Shown piece by piece: positions 46,612-58,909 of a stretch of DNA of 64,000 bases. The translations under genes were made by a program, and so were the position numbers. How positions within the stretch are numbered: the stretch's first letter is position 1; each line of letters opens with the position of its first letter. The notes under the pieces are model-generated. The model was not told the DNA's origin. It saw nothing but the letters and a program-made list of their open reading frames with translations, and searched no databases. Origin of the DNA: Bacillus sp. es.036 (lineage in GTDB: Bacteria; Bacillota; Bacilli; Bacillales; Guptibacillaceae); contig NZ_PDIZ01000001.1 of NCBI RefSeq assembly GCF_002563635.1, forward strand, positions 2,046,001-2,110,000, given 5' to 3'.

Positions 46612-47364
46612 TCACCCCATTAATTCAAAATGATAAGAAATTGCTGCCAGTACATACATAGCAGCCGTTTCTGTTCGTAATATTCTAGGACCAAGTCCAC
46701 ATGAAGAGAACCCAGCTTCTTTCAAAGTGGCGACTTCATTTTCTGATAGCCCGCCTTCCGGACCAAACACAACCATAATTCGATCGTTCATATTTGCCTC
46801 GTGAAGCGTTTGAACGAGCTTAGCAGATTCTCCTGCTCTTGCTTCTTCTTCGTATGCAATTAACTTATGGTCATATGATTCACTCGTCTTAATCAGTGAG
46901 GAAAGGGATTGAGGCATATCAATCCTTGGAATCGTTGTTCGATGAGACTGCTCAGCCGCTTCTTTTGCAATTTTGTTTAGCCTCTGCAACTTTTTCACGC
47001 TTTTTTGCTCATCCCATTTTACAACAGAACGCTCAGCTTTAAAAGGAATAAACTGATCAGCACCAAGTTCTGCTCCTTTTTGTATAACCGTCTCAAGTTT
47101 GTCTCCTTTAGGTAACCCCTGTACAATTGTCACATTTACAGGTAACCTTTTTTGCTCGTCAAGCCACTCTTTTGGAATAGCTTTAATGAAGTCAGCTGAT
47201 AGCTCATCTAATTCACAAATCGCTGATTGACCATCTTCTGTACAACAAATAATGCGATCCCCTACTGCCATCCTCATCACTCTTGAGATATGCTTGACAT
47301 CTTCCCCTTCAATCAAAATATGATCTTGGTGAAGCTGAGATTTAGAGATAAAATATCGTTGCAT
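46612..47364 (-). CDS. rsmE: 16S rRNA m3U1498 methyltransferase RsmE
   Basis: A 250-residue SPOUT methyltransferase. N-terminal PUA-like domain (HLISRVMRMAVGDRI region), then the knotted SPOUT domain with FGPEGGLSENEVATLKEAGF and LGPRILRTETAAMYVLAAI as the SAM-binding loops. It methylates 16S rRNA U1498 after 30S assembly. Ortholog of YqeU; 12 bases after prmA. Confidence 0.95.
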   Translation of the reverse strand: MQRYFISKSQLHQDHILIEGEDVKHISRVMRMAVGDRIICCTEDGQSAICELDELSADFIKAIPKEWLDEQKRLPVNVTIVQGLPKGDKLETVIQKGAELGADQFIPFKAERSVVKWDEQKSVKKLQRLNKIAKEAAEQSHRTTIPRIDMPQSLSSLIKTSESYDHKLIAYEEEARAGESAKLVQTLHEANMNDRIMVVFGPEGGLSENEVATLKEAGFSSCGLGPRILRTETAAMYVLAAISYHFELMG

Positions 47365-47376
47365 GACTTCCTCTCC

Positions 47377-48321
47377 TTACGCGTGGGGCTTTCTCGCAAT
47401 AAAGGCAACCCAATCTTCCATTTGAAGCGTTTCTTCAATTTCAAGGCCCTGTTCTAGAATCGATTGTTTCACTTCCTGTTTCTTGGCCGTAATGATACCA
47501 GAAGTAATAAAGGCACCACCAGGCTTAAGAACCCTAGCAACGTCATCTGTAAAACGAACGATAATTTCCGAAAGTAAGTTCGCCACAACCACATCATAGG
47601 ACTCTTCTACACCCTCTAGAAGATTATTTTGACTCACGCTAATTTTGTGATGAACTTTATTAAGCTTTGTATTAAGAGCTGCGCTTTTTACAGCTATCTC
47701 ATCAAGGTCAAGTGCATCCACTGAATCTGCACCTAAACTAGCTGCCGCAATACTTAATACCCCAGATCCGGTACCGACGTCAATCACACGGTGTCCTGGT
47801 TTAATAATTTTCTCCAGCGCTTGTACACATAAAACCGTTGTCGGATGTGTACCGGTTCCAAATGCCATTCCAGGATCAAGCTCAATAATAATTTCATCTG
47901 TTGTAACAGGCTGATAGTCTTCCCATGTAGGTGTAATGGTGATACGTTCAGAAATTTTGACAGGTTTATAATATTTTTTCCAAGCTGTAGCCCATTCTTC
48001 CTCATTTACTTCACTTATTTGAACAGTGTTATGCCCTAGATCAATATCATAGACAAGCAATCCATTAATCGCTTCTTTAATTTGTTCAACCGTTTCACCA
48101 AGAAAACTATTGACTGGTAAGTACGCCTTTAAAATAACGCCTTCCTCAGGATAATCATCAGGATTTAGCTGATAAACCTCTCCGAAAGTAGTATCCCATA
48201 CTTTCACAAGATCCATCGGGTCTTCAATAACTACCCCACTGGCTCCTGCTTCATGTAGAATGTTTGACACCGCTTCAATCGCTTCGTTTGTTGTATGAAT
48301 GCTTATTTCAGACCATTTCAT
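47377..48321 (-). CDS. prmA: Ribosomal protein L11 methyltransferase
   Basis: A 314-residue SAM-dependent enzyme that methylates ribosomal protein L11. An N-terminal recognition domain of about 120 residues is followed by the Rossmann domain with motif [22 protein letters not shown] and the active-site motif [11 protein letters not shown]. The preceding [12 protein letters not shown] block is typical of the family. Ortholog of YqeT, in the run dnaJ-prmA-rsmE-mtaB. Confidence 0.95.
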   Translation of the reverse strand: MKWSEISIHTTNEAIEAVSNILHEAGASGVVIEDPMDLVKVWDTTFGEVYQLNPDDYPEEGVILKAYLPVNSFLGETVEQIKEAINGLLVYDIDLGHNTVQISEVNEEEWATAWKKYYKPVKISERITITPTWEDYQPVTTDEIIIELDPGMAFGTGTHPTTVLCVQALEKIIKPGHRVIDVGTGSGVLSIAAASLGADSVDALDLDEIAVKSAALNTKLNKVHHKISVSQNNLLEGVEESYDVVVANLLSEIIVRFTDDVARVLKPGGAFITSGIITAKKQEVKQSILEQGLEIEETLQMEDWVAFIARKPHA

Positions 48322-48412
48322 TCATTGTCCACTCCTCTTTTGGATCCTTTTTTCGGAAAGGAAACAGGCAGGCCATATTGTACGGCCTGCTTGCTACCAG
48401 CTTTCATCTTGC

Positions 48413-49522
48413 TTATTCTCCCTTAAAAGCTTTTTTAACTTTAGAGAAAAAATTCTCATGTTGCTCATCAGGTACCTGTCCTGAAATCTCACTAAATTCA
48501 CGTAAAAGATCTTTTTGACGGTCTGTTAAGTGTTTAGGAGTAATCACTTGAATTTTCACATGCTGATCTCCTTGACCGTATCCTCTCACGTTTTGAATTC
48601 CCTTGCCTTTAAGGCGGAAGTTCGTACCACTTTGTGTTCCAGCTGGAACCTTAAGTTTAACTTTTCCGTGGAGCGTTGGGACTTCAATTTCATCTCCAAG
48701 ACCCGCTTGAGAGAACGTGATTGGCATCTGGCATAATACATCATCGCCACTTCGTTCGTAAAAATCATGTGATTTCACATAAACCACTACAAATAGATCT
48801 CCTGGAGGACCACCATTAACTCCAGCTTCGCCTTTACCAGTAATGCGAATTTGTTGACCTTCATCAATACCAGCAGGGATTTTAACATGGATCTTTTTCT
48901 TCACTTCCACTTTCCCTTTACCTCGGCAAGTTTTACATTTATCTTTAATAAGCTTACCAGTACCTTCACAATGGTGACAAACGCGACGATTAACAACGCG
49001 GCCAAACGGTGTGTTTTGTTCAACGTTTAATTGACCTGCACCACCACAGTGAGAACACGTCTCAGGAGATGTTCCAGGTTTTGCACCTGATCCATCACAA
49101 GTAGAACATTCCTCTTCTTTTGGTATATAAATATCCGTTTCTTTACCAAAAGCTGCTTCCTCAAATGTTAATTCCATGGAATATTGAAGGTCAGCACCCT
49201 GTCTTGGAGCATTTGGATTGCGTCGTCCACCTCCACCAAAGAACATATCAAAAATATCACCAAAGCCGCCAAAGTCAGCTCCGCCACCGCCAAAACCTTG
49301 GTTAGGATCGGCATGACCAAACTGATCGTACTGAGCTCTCTTTTGTGAGTCACTTAGTACCTCATACGCTTCTGTCACTTCTTTAAATTTCTCATCTGCA
49401 CCAGGTTCCTGATTAATATCAGGATGGTATTGCTTGGCAAGCTTGCGATAAGCCTTTTTCATTTCAGCTTCCGAAGCATCTTTGCTAACGCCAAGCACTT
49501 CATAATAATCTCGTTTACTCAT
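48413..49522 (-). CDS. dnaJ: Chaperone DnaJ (Hsp40)
   Basis: A 369-residue co-chaperone. The J domain has HPD at 33-35; a Gly/Phe-rich stretch follows ([16 protein letters not shown]); the zinc-finger domain has four CxxCxGxG repeats ([32 protein letters not shown]); the C-terminal substrate domain ends near residue 350. ATG at 49522 has GGGAG at eight bases; an in-frame GTG at 49531 sits right behind it. A strong terminator and a separate extended -10 lie between dnaK and dnaJ, so dnaJ may be transcribed separately. Confidence 0.96.
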   Translation of the reverse strand: MSKRDYYEVLGVSKDASEAEMKKAYRKLAKQYHPDINQEPGADEKFKEVTEAYEVLSDSQKRAQYDQFGHADPNQGFGGGGADFGGFGDIFDMFFGGGGRRNPNAPRQGADLQYSMELTFEEAAFGKETDIYIPKEEECSTCDGSGAKPGTSPETCSHCGGAGQLNVEQNTPFGRVVNRRVCHHCEGTGKLIKDKCKTCRGKGKVEVKKKIHVKIPAGIDEGQQIRITGKGEAGVNGGPPGDLFVVVYVKSHDFYERSGDDVLCQMPITFSQAGLGDEIEVPTLHGKVKLKVPAGTQSGTNFRLKGKGIQNVRGYGQGDQHVKIQVITPKHLTDRQKDLLREFSEISGQVPDEQHENFFSKVKKAFKGE

Positions 49523-49654
49523 CGTATCCACTCCCGATTCTCTTCACATAACGTTTATCATATCATTGAGTTTATACGCTCTGCAATACTATATCGTTAG
49601 CACCAGTGAACGTTAACAGTTATCGTAGGCTAAACTGATCCTAGCTAAATAAAA

Positions 49655-49663
49655 ATTGTAGCA
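49655..49663 (-). promoter_or_regulatory. Candidate extended -10 promoter for dnaJ
   Basis: TGCTACAAT on the minus strand has the TGn extension and a -10 close to consensus, about 130 bases before the dnaJ start; no good -35 is seen. Confidence 0.5.
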
Positions 49664-49811
49664 GAAAACCATCGTTTTGCTCGCTAACCTCAAAAGTTCA
49701 ACCCTTTCATGTATGGAAAAAAACGTGACTTGTGATTTTTTCTAGACTTTAAAGTTATTTCAATGAACCTTTTAACGCCACTTTATCAGTAAGTGGTTAA
49801 CGGTTAAAATG

Positions 49812-49854
49812 AAAAAAGTCAAAGTCAAGATACGCCTGACTTTGACTTTTTTTC
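49812..49854. terminator. Strong bidirectional terminator between dnaK and dnaJ
   Basis: A perfect 16-base-pair stem AAAAAAGTCAAAGTCA/TGACTTTGACTTTTTT with a 9-base loop, placed right after dnaK on the minus strand. Confidence 0.88.
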
Positions 49855-49888
49855 GTATCATTTTCTTACTTTTTTTCGTATCATTTTC

Positions 49889-51727
<1,839 letters not shown>

Positions 51728-51752
51728 CTACCTCCTATTTCTTGTTATGTAG

Positions 51753-52325
51753 TTAAGAGCTTACCTTTACCATTGCTGGTCGAAGGACGCGATCGTTTAA
51801 TTGATAGCCTTTTTGTAAGACCTCTACAACCACATCTGAATCATGTTCATCTGATTCAACCTGCATAACTGCTTGATGGAGATGCGGGTTGAAGGATTCT
51901 CCTACAGTACCAACTTCCTCAACACCTTCATTTGCAAGTGCTTCTTTTAACTGACGATATACCATTTCCATTCCAGTAAGCAATGACGTTACTTGCTCAT
52001 TATCACTTTGAACAGCTAGTGCACGTTCGAAGTTATCCATTGCTGGAAGTAGCTCTTCAGCCAATTTCTGAGAACGGTATTTAGCATCTGCACTTCGTTC
52101 TTCACGTGTTCTACGTCGGAAGTTATCGTACTCTGCCTGTGTGCGCATATATTTATTCTCAAGCTCTTCTACTTGCTGTTGCAAGTTTTCAAGCTCTTCA
52201 TTTTCATTGGTTTCAGATACTTCAATCACTTCAGGTTCATCATTCTCTTCAGCATTTTGCTCAAGATTCTCTTCCTCTTCAGTTAGAAGCTCTTCTTCCT
52301 CTTGATGACTGTTTTGCTTTTCCAC
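51753..52325 (-). CDS. grpE: Nucleotide exchange factor GrpE
   Basis: A 190-residue dimeric exchange factor for DnaK. The start is GTG at 52325 behind GGGAGGTGAAATTC; a longer in-frame start at 52355 lacks a site. The first 45 residues are very acidic, then a long coiled coil (ENLQQQVEELENKYMRTQAEYDNFRRRTREE) and the C-terminal beta domain with EGVEEVGTVGESFNPHLHQAVM and VLQKGYQLNDRVLRPAMVKV. Second gene of the hrcA operon. Confidence 0.95.
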   Translation of the reverse strand: MEKQNSHQEEEELLTEEEENLEQNAEENDEPEVIEVSETNENEELENLQQQVEELENKYMRTQAEYDNFRRRTREERSADAKYRSQKLAEELLPAMDNFERALAVQSDNEQVTSLLTGMEMVYRQLKEALANEGVEEVGTVGESFNPHLHQAVMQVESDEHDSDVVVEVLQKGYQLNDRVLRPAMVKVSS

Positions 52326-52417
52326 GAATTTCACCTCCCTATCGAAATATACCAAATCATTCTCTCATAGAAAAGGATGGAAGAAATGTTTCTCCCACCT
52401 TCTTCACTATTACCAAA

Positions 52418-53458
52418 TTACCAGTGTTTGAAACTTTGATATCGATCCGTAAGCGTCTTTGTAAGGTCATTAGCAAGGAAACCTAGAATGCTCATTGACC
52501 GTTGATACTCCATTCTAGTCGGTCCTAGTAAAGCAATGGAGCCCATTCGTTTTCCTTCAATAAAATAATCTGCTGTCACAATACTACAGTGTTGCATCGC
52601 TTCAAGATCATTTTCTTGACCAATTTTAACTTCGATTCCGTTTTTCTCCGGACGAAGAATATTATACATCACATCATCTTGTTCGAACGTATTAAGTAAT
52701 AACCTGACTTTGTCTATGTCTTTAAACTCAGGTTGAGTAAGAATATTTGTCTTACCTCCGTAATAAACTTTCTCTGCATTCGTATAGAGGAAAAGACTTT
52801 CAAGCATTGTATTCACTTGATTGTAATTCTCGATATGCTTCTTCAAAACAGTTGCCATTTCTTTCATCATGGTAGACTTCAAGGAAATAAGTGGCACATC
52901 CTTCAAGCGCTCATTCATAATGTTAACAACTTTTTCAATATCAGACATGCTAACCGATGCGGGAATTTTCATCGTTCGATTCTCAACATGCCCACTGTCA
53001 GCTACTAAAATAACGACAGCTGTATCCTTGGATAAAGGAATAATTTGTATCTGGCGAAGTCTTGTTTCAAAAACCTCAGGTCCAAGAATAATTGACGTAT
53101 ATTGAGTGAGTTCAGAAAGGATCCCCGCAGATTGCTGAATCACTTTTTCTACTTCCACCATTCTCTCAGCAAAAAGAGAATGAATGTTATTCACGTCTTT
53201 TTTTGAAAGCACAGGTGGAGATAGAAGATGATCAACATAAAAGCGATAGCCTTTTTCGGATGGTACTCTGCCAGAAGAGCTATGCGTCTTCTCGATATAA
53301 CCCATCTCTTCAAGATCTGCAAGTTCGTTGCGAATAGTTGCAGAGCTAAAAGTAACGTCTTCACGTTTTGAAATCGTTCGTGATCCAACCGGTTCTGCCG
53401 TTTGAATATAGTCGTTAATTAACAACTGCAAAATGAATAGTTGACGTTCTGTTAACAT
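52418..53458 (-). CDS. hrcA: Heat-inducible repressor HrcA
   Basis: A 346-residue repressor of class I heat-shock genes. The N-terminal winged helix (MLTERQLFILQLLINDYIQTAEPVGSRTIS, SSATIRNELADLEEMGYIEKTHSSSGRVPSEKGYRFYVD) binds the CIRCE element at 53476-53502, and the GAF-like C-terminal domain has NYQV-type dimer region and the late FIEGKRMGSIALLGPTRMEY motif. Its own operon, hrcA-grpE-dnaK, carries the operator directly upstream. A -35-like TTGACA is at 53536-53541 and a -10-like TATTAT at 53508-53513, but spacing is too long to call a promoter with confidence. Confidence 0.97.
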   Translation of the reverse strand: MLTERQLFILQLLINDYIQTAEPVGSRTISKREDVTFSSATIRNELADLEEMGYIEKTHSSSGRVPSEKGYRFYVDHLLSPPVLSKKDVNNIHSLFAERMVEVEKVIQQSAGILSELTQYTSIILGPEVFETRLRQIQIIPLSKDTAVVILVADSGHVENRTMKIPASVSMSDIEKVVNIMNERLKDVPLISLKSTMMKEMATVLKKHIENYNQVNTMLESLFLYTNAEKVYYGGKTNILTQPEFKDIDKVRLLLNTFEQDDVMYNILRPEKNGIEVKIGQENDLEAMQHCSIVTADYFIEGKRMGSIALLGPTRMEYQRSMSILGFLANDLTKTLTDRYQSFKHW

Positions 53459-53475
53459 CTCCTCATCACCTCTGT

Positions 53476-53502
53476 TAGCACTCTAAGGGACTGAGTGCTA
53501 AA
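53476..53502. promoter_or_regulatory. CIRCE operator for HrcA
   Basis: Perfect TTAGCACTC-N9-GAGTGCTAA inverted repeat, 17 bases upstream of the hrcA start. Confidence 0.97.
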
Positions 53503-53659
53503 TCTAATAATAAGGTAACAGAAACTTAATTTAGTTGTCAATCATTACGTTAATCATTATTGTACCCAAACAATATTTTTTATGAAAAGGAGAGAAAGAA
53601 CACAATCTCCCCCTTAAATAAACCGTTCTATTCAATCATTCTCTCTTATCTCAAAGAAA

Positions 53660-54802
53660 CTAAATCGCAAGAAATTCCTGAAACACTTCGTTACCTAAAA
53701 AGAAACCTTGTTCTGTTAAGGTAATGTGTGTTCCGGTGTCTTGTATAAGTTGATTTTGAACGAGCTTATTGATTTGCTCGCTAAATACATCTTCGATCGA
53801 GTGATTGAACTTCTTTTGAAACGTTTCTTTTGAAACCCCTTCTTTCATGCGGAGGCCCATAAACATTTCTTCTTCCATTCGCTCGTTTTCCGTTAGAACG
53901 TTATCATCCATATATGGAAAACCACTTTCATCGATCTTCGTCATATACTGCTTGAGAGGACCGGCATTTGCCCTTCTAACCCCATCAATATAGCTGTGAG
54001 CACCAGCACCTATTCCGTAGTACTCATTATTCTTCCAATACGTAATATTGTGTTTGCTTTCATAACCTGGTTTTGCGAAATTGCTAATCTCATATTGCAA
54101 TAGACCAGCTTTTTCAAGACGCGTTATCAGAATTTCATACATATCAGCTTCTGCTTCTTCGGTAGGAAGCGGTAATTCACCTTTACGCCATTTATTGTAG
54201 AAAACCGTTTTTTTCTCTACTTGTAAGGAATAAGAAGAAATGTGCGTGATTCCCAATTCAATCGCTTTCGTAATTGACTCTGAAAACTGAGGAATTGTTT
54301 GATCTGGTAAACCGAACATAAGATCTAAGGAAAGATTCATAAAACCTTCATTCTGTGCCATCCGAACAATTTCCCCAATTTCTGCAACTGAATGCCCTCT
54401 CCCAAGTTTATTTAGGAGAGAATCCTGGAATGCTTGAGCTCCTATACTTAAGCGATTCACCCCATAAGCTTTCATAATTCTTAGCTTTTCAGGTGTGACG
54501 CTCCCTGGATTTGCTTCCATCGAAAATTCAACAGAATCACATAGATAAGGCCCAAAACGATTTTGAACATCCTTCAGAAAACGTTCTAGCTGCTCTTCAT
54601 TGAGCGCGGTAGGAGTGCCTCCCCCTACGAAGATAGTTTCAATCCGATCCGTCGGAAACTGTTCAAGGGTATGTTTCATTTCCAAATCCATATGAGCCAA
54701 ATAATCATTTACAGGCTGTCCCTGCATAAACACTTTATTAAAATCACAATAGTGACAAATATAATCACAAAAAGGGATGTGTAAATAAACAGCGTTAACC
54801 AT
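53660..54802 (-). CDS. hemW: Radical SAM haem chaperone HemW
   Basis: A 380-residue radical SAM protein of the HemN-like group. The cluster motif is CDYICHYC with C12, C16 and C19 (CxxxCxxC), in the block HIPFCDYICHYCDFNK typical of HemW. It lacks the HemN-type extra N-terminal cysteine pair, so it is a haem chaperone rather than a coproporphyrinogen oxidase. ATG at 54802 has the better start; an upstream in-frame GTG at 54811 lacks a site. It follows lepA, as in B. subtilis. Confidence 0.92.
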   Translation of the reverse strand: MVNAVYLHIPFCDYICHYCDFNKVFMQGQPVNDYLAHMDLEMKHTLEQFPTDRIETIFVGGGTPTALNEEQLERFLKDVQNRFGPYLCDSVEFSMEANPGSVTPEKLRIMKAYGVNRLSIGAQAFQDSLLNKLGRGHSVAEIGEIVRMAQNEGFMNLSLDLMFGLPDQTIPQFSESITKAIELGITHISSYSLQVEKKTVFYNKWRKGELPLPTEEAEADMYEILITRLEKAGLLQYEISNFAKPGYESKHNITYWKNNEYYGIGAGAHSYIDGVRRANAGPLKQYMTKIDESGFPYMDDNVLTENERMEEEMFMGLRMKEGVSKETFQKKFNHSIEDVFSEQINKLVQNQLIQDTGTHITLTEQGFFLGNEVFQEFLAI

Positions 54803-54830
54803 TTCAATCACTGCTTTCTAACATAATGTA

Positions 54831-54857
54831 AAGACCGCAGAAACGCTCTGCGGTCTT
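54831..54857 (-). terminator. Hairpin terminator-like element after lepA
   Basis: AAGACCGCAG/CTGCGGTCTT stem on the minus strand with weak T-tract, between lepA and hemW. Confidence 0.6.
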
Positions 54858-54905
54858 CTAACCTACATGGTATAAAAATCAACTCAGCACTTCAACTAAA
54901 GCACC

Positions 54906-56738
54906 TTAATTATTCTTTGTATTATCCTGGCGAAGAACAGCCATAAATGCTTCCTGTGGCACTTCAACTTTCCCTACCGTTTTCATTCGTTTTTTTCCTT
55001 CTTTTTGTTTCTCAAGAAGCTTACGTTTACGTGAAATATCTCCACCGTAACATTTGGCAAGTACGTTTTTACGCATCGCTTTAATGGTTGATCGCGCAAC
55101 AATCTTCTGCCCGATAGAAGCTTGGATCGGCACTTCAAATTGCTGTCTTGGAATAAGATCTTTCAAAGTTTCTGTAATGTCTTTCCCGCGATCATAAGCA
55201 AAGTCTCTGTGAACAATAATAGAAAGCGCATCAATCTTCTCAGCGTTTAAAAGAATGTCCATTTTCACTAGGTTCGATTCTCGGTATCCAATTAACTCGT
55301 AGTCGAAGGATGCATACCCCTTTGTGCTGGATTTCAATTGGTCAAAGAAATCATAGACAATTTCAGAAAGCGGAATATGATAAACAATATTCACACGACT
55401 TTCATCCATGTACTGCATGTCAATGAAATCACCACGTTTGCCCTGACATAACTCCATAATCGCTCCAACATAGTCGTTAGGTGCCATAATTGTTGCTTTT
55501 ACATATGGCTCTTGCACTTCTGCGATCGATTGAGCATCAGGCATCATCGCAGGGTTATCGATAATAACTTCTTCTCCATCAGTAAGTTTTACCTGGTATA
55601 TAACACTTGGTGCTGTTGTAATGAGATCGATGTTAAACTCTCTTTCAATACGCTCCTGAACAATCTCCATATGAAGAAGCCCAAGGAAACCACAGCGGAA
55701 ACCAAACCCTAGAGCCTGAGAAGTTTCTGCTTCATATTGAAGGGAGGAATCATTAAGTTCAAGGCGTTCAAGAGCTTCACGAAGATCATTGTATTGAGCA
55801 GAATCAACTGGATACAGTCCACAATACACCATCGGATTCATTCGACGATAACCCGGCAGTGGAGTGGCAGCTGGATTTTTCACTGATGTGATGGTATCGC
55901 CTACGCGGGAGTCGCCCACGTTTTTAATCGCAGCTGTTAGAAAACCAACATCACCAACAGAAAGCTCCTTCTTAGCAACTGGCTTAGGGTTAAACACCCC
56001 GAGCTCATTCACTTCAAATTCTTTTCCTGTTGCCATCATGCGAATTTTATCTCCGACTTTTACAGACCCTTCTGTGATTCGAATATATGCGACTACTCCT
56101 CTATACGGATCATAGAGCGAATCAAAAATAAGCGCTTGAAGCGGGCCATCCGGATCGCCTTGAGGCGCGGGCACTTTCTCAACAATCTGCTCTAGGATGT
56201 CTTCGATACCAATGCCAGACTTAGCAGAAGCTAATACAGCTTCAGATGCGTCCAAACCAATAACGTCTTCTACTTCTTGACGCACTCTCTCTGGCTCAGC
56301 ACTAGGTAAATCAATTTTATTAATAACTGGAAGGATTTCTAAGTCATTATCAAGAGCAAGATAAACGTTTGCTAACGTCTGTGCCTCAATCCCCTGTGCT
56401 GCATCGACAATTAATAGCGCTCCTTCACAAGCTGCAAGGCTTCTAGATACTTCATAAGTGAAGTCGACGTGGCCCGGTGTATCGATTAAATGAAAAATGT
56501 ATTCTTCTCCATCTTTCGCTGTATAAGTAAGCTGAACAGAATTCAGTTTAATCGTAATTCCTCGTTCACGTTCAAGATCCATCGCATCAAGCGTCTGGTC
56601 TTTCATTTCACGGTCAGTTAACGCACCTGTCCGTTCTAAAATACGGTCAGCAAGAGTCGATTTTCCATGATCAATATGGGCAATGATGGAAAAATTTCGA
56701 ATCCTAGACTGTCTTTTTAACTTTTCTTCAAGGTTCAT
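54906..56738 (-). CDS. lepA: Elongation factor 4 (LepA)
   Basis: A 610-residue ribosome-bound GTPase linked to translation fidelity and 30S maturation. G1 AHIDHGKS, G3 DTPGHVDF and G4 NKID are visible; domains II, III, V and the unique C-terminal domain with the end [25 protein letters not shown] follow. Length is normal. It is preceded in transcription by yqxA and gpr. Confidence 0.97.
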   Translation of the reverse strand: MNLEEKLKRQSRIRNFSIIAHIDHGKSTLADRILERTGALTDREMKDQTLDAMDLERERGITIKLNSVQLTYTAKDGEEYIFHLIDTPGHVDFTYEVSRSLAACEGALLIVDAAQGIEAQTLANVYLALDNDLEILPVINKIDLPSAEPERVRQEVEDVIGLDASEAVLASAKSGIGIEDILEQIVEKVPAPQGDPDGPLQALIFDSLYDPYRGVVAYIRITEGSVKVGDKIRMMATGKEFEVNELGVFNPKPVAKKELSVGDVGFLTAAIKNVGDSRVGDTITSVKNPAATPLPGYRRMNPMVYCGLYPVDSAQYNDLREALERLELNDSSLQYEAETSQALGFGFRCGFLGLLHMEIVQERIEREFNIDLITTAPSVIYQVKLTDGEEVIIDNPAMMPDAQSIAEVQEPYVKATIMAPNDYVGAIMELCQGKRGDFIDMQYMDESRVNIVYHIPLSEIVYDFFDQLKSSTKGYASFDYELIGYRESNLVKMDILLNAEKIDALSIIVHRDFAYDRGKDITETLKDLIPRQQFEVPIQASIGQKIVARSTIKAMRKNVLAKCYGGDISRKRKLLEKQKEGKKRMKTVGKVEVPQEAFMAVLRQDNTKNN

Positions 56739-56878
56739 CTACAATCACTCCTAAGGCGAAACTACGCTAGTATAGATTATAGCAATACCGCTGTCCAGAT
56801 TCAATCCGCAATCCGCCCATATCTTAATATATGGGCACCACATCTCTAATTTCATACCAAATAAAAACAGAAACCCAT

Positions 56879-56903
56879 TAAAAAAAGGCGCAACAGCGCC
56901 CTT
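56879..56903 (-). terminator. Intrinsic terminator after yqxA
   Basis: AAGGGCGC/GCGCCTTTTTTT hairpin with a 4-base loop, right behind the yqxA stop. Confidence 0.75.
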
Positions 56904-57251
56904 TCACCTCTGAAAGAAAGATAATAAAGTTGTAATAATCGTAAACACGAACGACAAAACCGCTTGAATGAGCGATGATACCCATTGGCTTACAGTACTC
57001 CCTAATTGTCCAAGAACATTAAATTCGTTTGCACCTTCAAGTGTTTTTTGTTTGTCTTTTAGATCTTCTTGAGTAATGGATGTGCCAAGGATTTCAGCTT
57101 CGACTCCGTTAGTAGCATTAATCTGAAACGCACCTGTATTTTCGCTTGCTTGCATGTTATTCATATTTTTAGAAGCCTGTTCCATTCCTAATAGCACTCC
57201 AAACAAAAGCAATGAAACAAGGAGAAAAGTTTTCATAAAAAACAACGCCAT
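56904..57251 (-). CDS. yqxA: YqxA-like protein (DUF3679)
   Basis: A 115-residue protein with an N-terminal TM or signal segment (MALFFMKTFLLVSLLLFGVLLGMEQ) and a C-terminal hydrophobic segment (SLIQAVLSFVFTIITTLLSFF). The region between them is hydrophilic. It matches YqxA in size and place next to lepA and gpr. ATG at 57251 with AGGAAGGAG at eight bases is taken. Unknown function, probably expressed during sporulation. Confidence 0.78.
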   Translation of the reverse strand: MALFFMKTFLLVSLLLFGVLLGMEQASKNMNNMQASENTGAFQINATNGVEAEILGTSITQEDLKDKQKTLEGANEFNVLGQLGSTVSQWVSSLIQAVLSFVFTIITTLLSFFQR

Positions 57252-57319
57252 CTCTCCAGCTCCTTCCTAATAAGCTTGTCCTACTCTTCTATACGTATGC
57301 CAAAAGGAAATCGATATTC

Positions 57320-58438
57320 CTAATGTGTGTACATGCCACTATTCTGCTGATTTACTTCTCCATGCAAGCAACTATTTAGACCACCCGAAATAACATTTGC
57401 CATATCCTCTATAAATACATCAACTTCTTTTGGGGTAACCATTAAGTTATGTCCCATCGGTGCAAGCACTTCACGAATTAAGTTTCGCTTTTCGTCATCT
57501 TCGAGTGTACCAACCATCCCAAGAAACGTTTGTCTCTTTCCTTCGTCAGGAAGATCTTCTTCTGTATAAGTCTTCTTCTCACCAAAGGTCATGCCAGCTG
57601 GTGCGAGTGATTTTGATGGCTTATCTTTTTCTTTTAATTCTCTTCCGAAATGCTTTAAGATAAAATCGATTGTATCACTCGTAATCGAAACCGCATCAAC
57701 AACAGTTGGGATCCCAATAGCGATAACTGGAATGCCAAGTGTATCAAAGCTTAATTCTTTCCGCTTATTCCCAACACCTGATCCAGGGTGAATCCCCGTA
57801 TCCGATATTTGTATCGTTGTATTAACACGCTCAATCGATCGCGACGCTAGCGCATCGATCGCAATCACGAAGTCTGGCTTTGCTTTTTCAATAACCCCGT
57901 GAATAATATCACTCGTCTCAATTCCAGTGATTCCCATGACACCTGGCGTGATCGCACTTACGGGGCGAAACCCCTCGGAAACTGTCTCGGGTTGAAGTTC
58001 AAATAAATGATTCGTAATGAGCAAATTCGAAACAACGAGAGGACCTAGTGAATCAGGGGTCACGTTCCAATTCCCAAGACCTACAATCAGACAACTTGCT
58101 TCTTTGGAGATATTCTGTTGCTTTAGAAATGCAGCAAACTCATGAGCAAAAACATCTTGAACGGTCTGTTGGAGAGCTGAGTCTTTTCTTCTAATCCCCT
58201 GTACCTCAAAAGTTAAATAGTGTCCCGCTTTTTTGCCAATTTCTTTCTCGCCTTGTTTTGTTACCTCGACTGTTGTAATGCTCACACCCTGTTCGGTCCT
58301 TTCTTTGACGATAACGCCCTTTAACCCATCAGGTTGCTCTTCTTTCATGCTTTTTGCTTTTTTTTCTTTCACCATTTCTTGCGCTTCTACAGCTAGATCT
58401 GTCCTTACTTGATAGTTATCTAGTTCAACGCTTCCCAT
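57320..58438 (-). CDS. gpr: Germination protease Gpr
   Basis: A 372-residue aspartic-like protease made as an inactive precursor in the forespore that degrades small acid-soluble spore proteins during germination. The N-terminal propeptide [14 protein letters not shown] fits the known processing place before LAVEA. The conserved middle block [21 protein letters not shown] and [23 protein letters not shown] are present. In B. subtilis spoIIP lies between gpr and yqxA, but here they are only 68 bases apart. Divergent from rpsT. Confidence 0.95.
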   Translation of the reverse strand: MGSVELDNYQVRTDLAVEAQEMVKEKKAKSMKEEQPDGLKGVIVKERTEQGVSITTVEVTKQGEKEIGKKAGHYLTFEVQGIRRKDSALQQTVQDVFAHEFAAFLKQQNISKEASCLIVGLGNWNVTPDSLGPLVVSNLLITNHLFELQPETVSEGFRPVSAITPGVMGITGIETSDIIHGVIEKAKPDFVIAIDALASRSIERVNTTIQISDTGIHPGSGVGNKRKELSFDTLGIPVIAIGIPTVVDAVSITSDTIDFILKHFGRELKEKDKPSKSLAPAGMTFGEKKTYTEEDLPDEGKRQTFLGMVGTLEDDEKRNLIREVLAPMGHNLMVTPKEVDVFIEDMANVISGGLNSCLHGEVNQQNSGMYTH

Positions 58439-58503
58439 CAGATCACCCCTTGTTCTATCTGTTACCTGTTAGCGTAACCCCGAAATAAGGTTTTCATTCT
58501 CTA

Positions 58504-58532
58504 TTGCAATTCATTGTCCTATTTGATAGAAT
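58504..58532 (+). promoter_or_regulatory. SigA promoter for rpsT
   Basis: -35 TTGCAA (58504-58509), 17-base spacer, -10 TAGAAT (58527-58532). Confidence 0.7.
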
Positions 58533-58594
58533 GTTTCTTGTTCTATGCACGGATATGACATGGAATTGTTAAGCCTTGCAAGGAGGTGAAAGGT

Positions 58595-58861
58595 ATGCCA
58601 AATATTAAATCTGCGGTTAAACGCGTTAGAACTCAATCTGATCGTCGCGCTAATAACATTGCTTTCAAATCTGAAATGCGTTCTGCAATCAAGACTTTTG
58701 AAGCAAAAGTTGAAGCTAAAGACGTTGAAGCTGCGAAAACAGCTCTTAACCAAGCTTCTAAGCGCATCGACAAAGCTGCTGACAAAGGAATCATTCACAG
58801 AAACACAGTAGCACGTAAAAAATCTCGTCTAACTAAAATGTACAACGAGATTTCAGCGTAA
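58595..58861 (+). CDS. rpsT: 30S ribosomal protein S20
   Basis: An 88-residue ribosomal protein of three helices: MPNIKSAVKRVRTQSDRRANNIAFKSEMRSAIKTFEA with KGIIHRNTVARKKSRLTKMYNEI at the end. ATG at 58595 follows AGGAGGTGAAAGG; ATG at 58586 is within this site. It lies between gpr and holA on the opposite strand as in B. subtilis. Confidence 0.97.
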   Translation: MPNIKSAVKRVRTQSDRRANNIAFKSEMRSAIKTFEAKVEAKDVEAAKTALNQASKRIDKAADKGIIHRNTVARKKSRLTKMYNEISA

Positions 58862-58876
58862 TTCCTTAAAAACGTT

Positions 58877-58909
58877 AAAAGCTGTTGGGATATCCCAACA
58901 GCTTTTTTT
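58877..58909. terminator. Bidirectional terminator between rpsT and holA
   Basis: AAAAGCTGTTGGGA/TCCCAACAGCTTTT, a 14-base-pair stem with almost no loop and T7. Confidence 0.9.

Larger units (their letters stand above)
49523..49888. other. 366-base spacer between dnaK and dnaJ
   Basis: Holds a 23-base tandem duplication next to the dnaK stop (49855-49900 area), a 16-base-pair terminator (49812-49854) and an extended -10 for dnaJ (49655-49663). No gene and no CIRCE copy seen. Confidence 0.6.

Noticed and set aside
48367-48391. Hairpin GCAGGCC/GGCCTGC between dnaJ and prmA
   Set aside because: Good stem but no T-tract, so not listed as a terminator; could be an mRNA stability or processing element.
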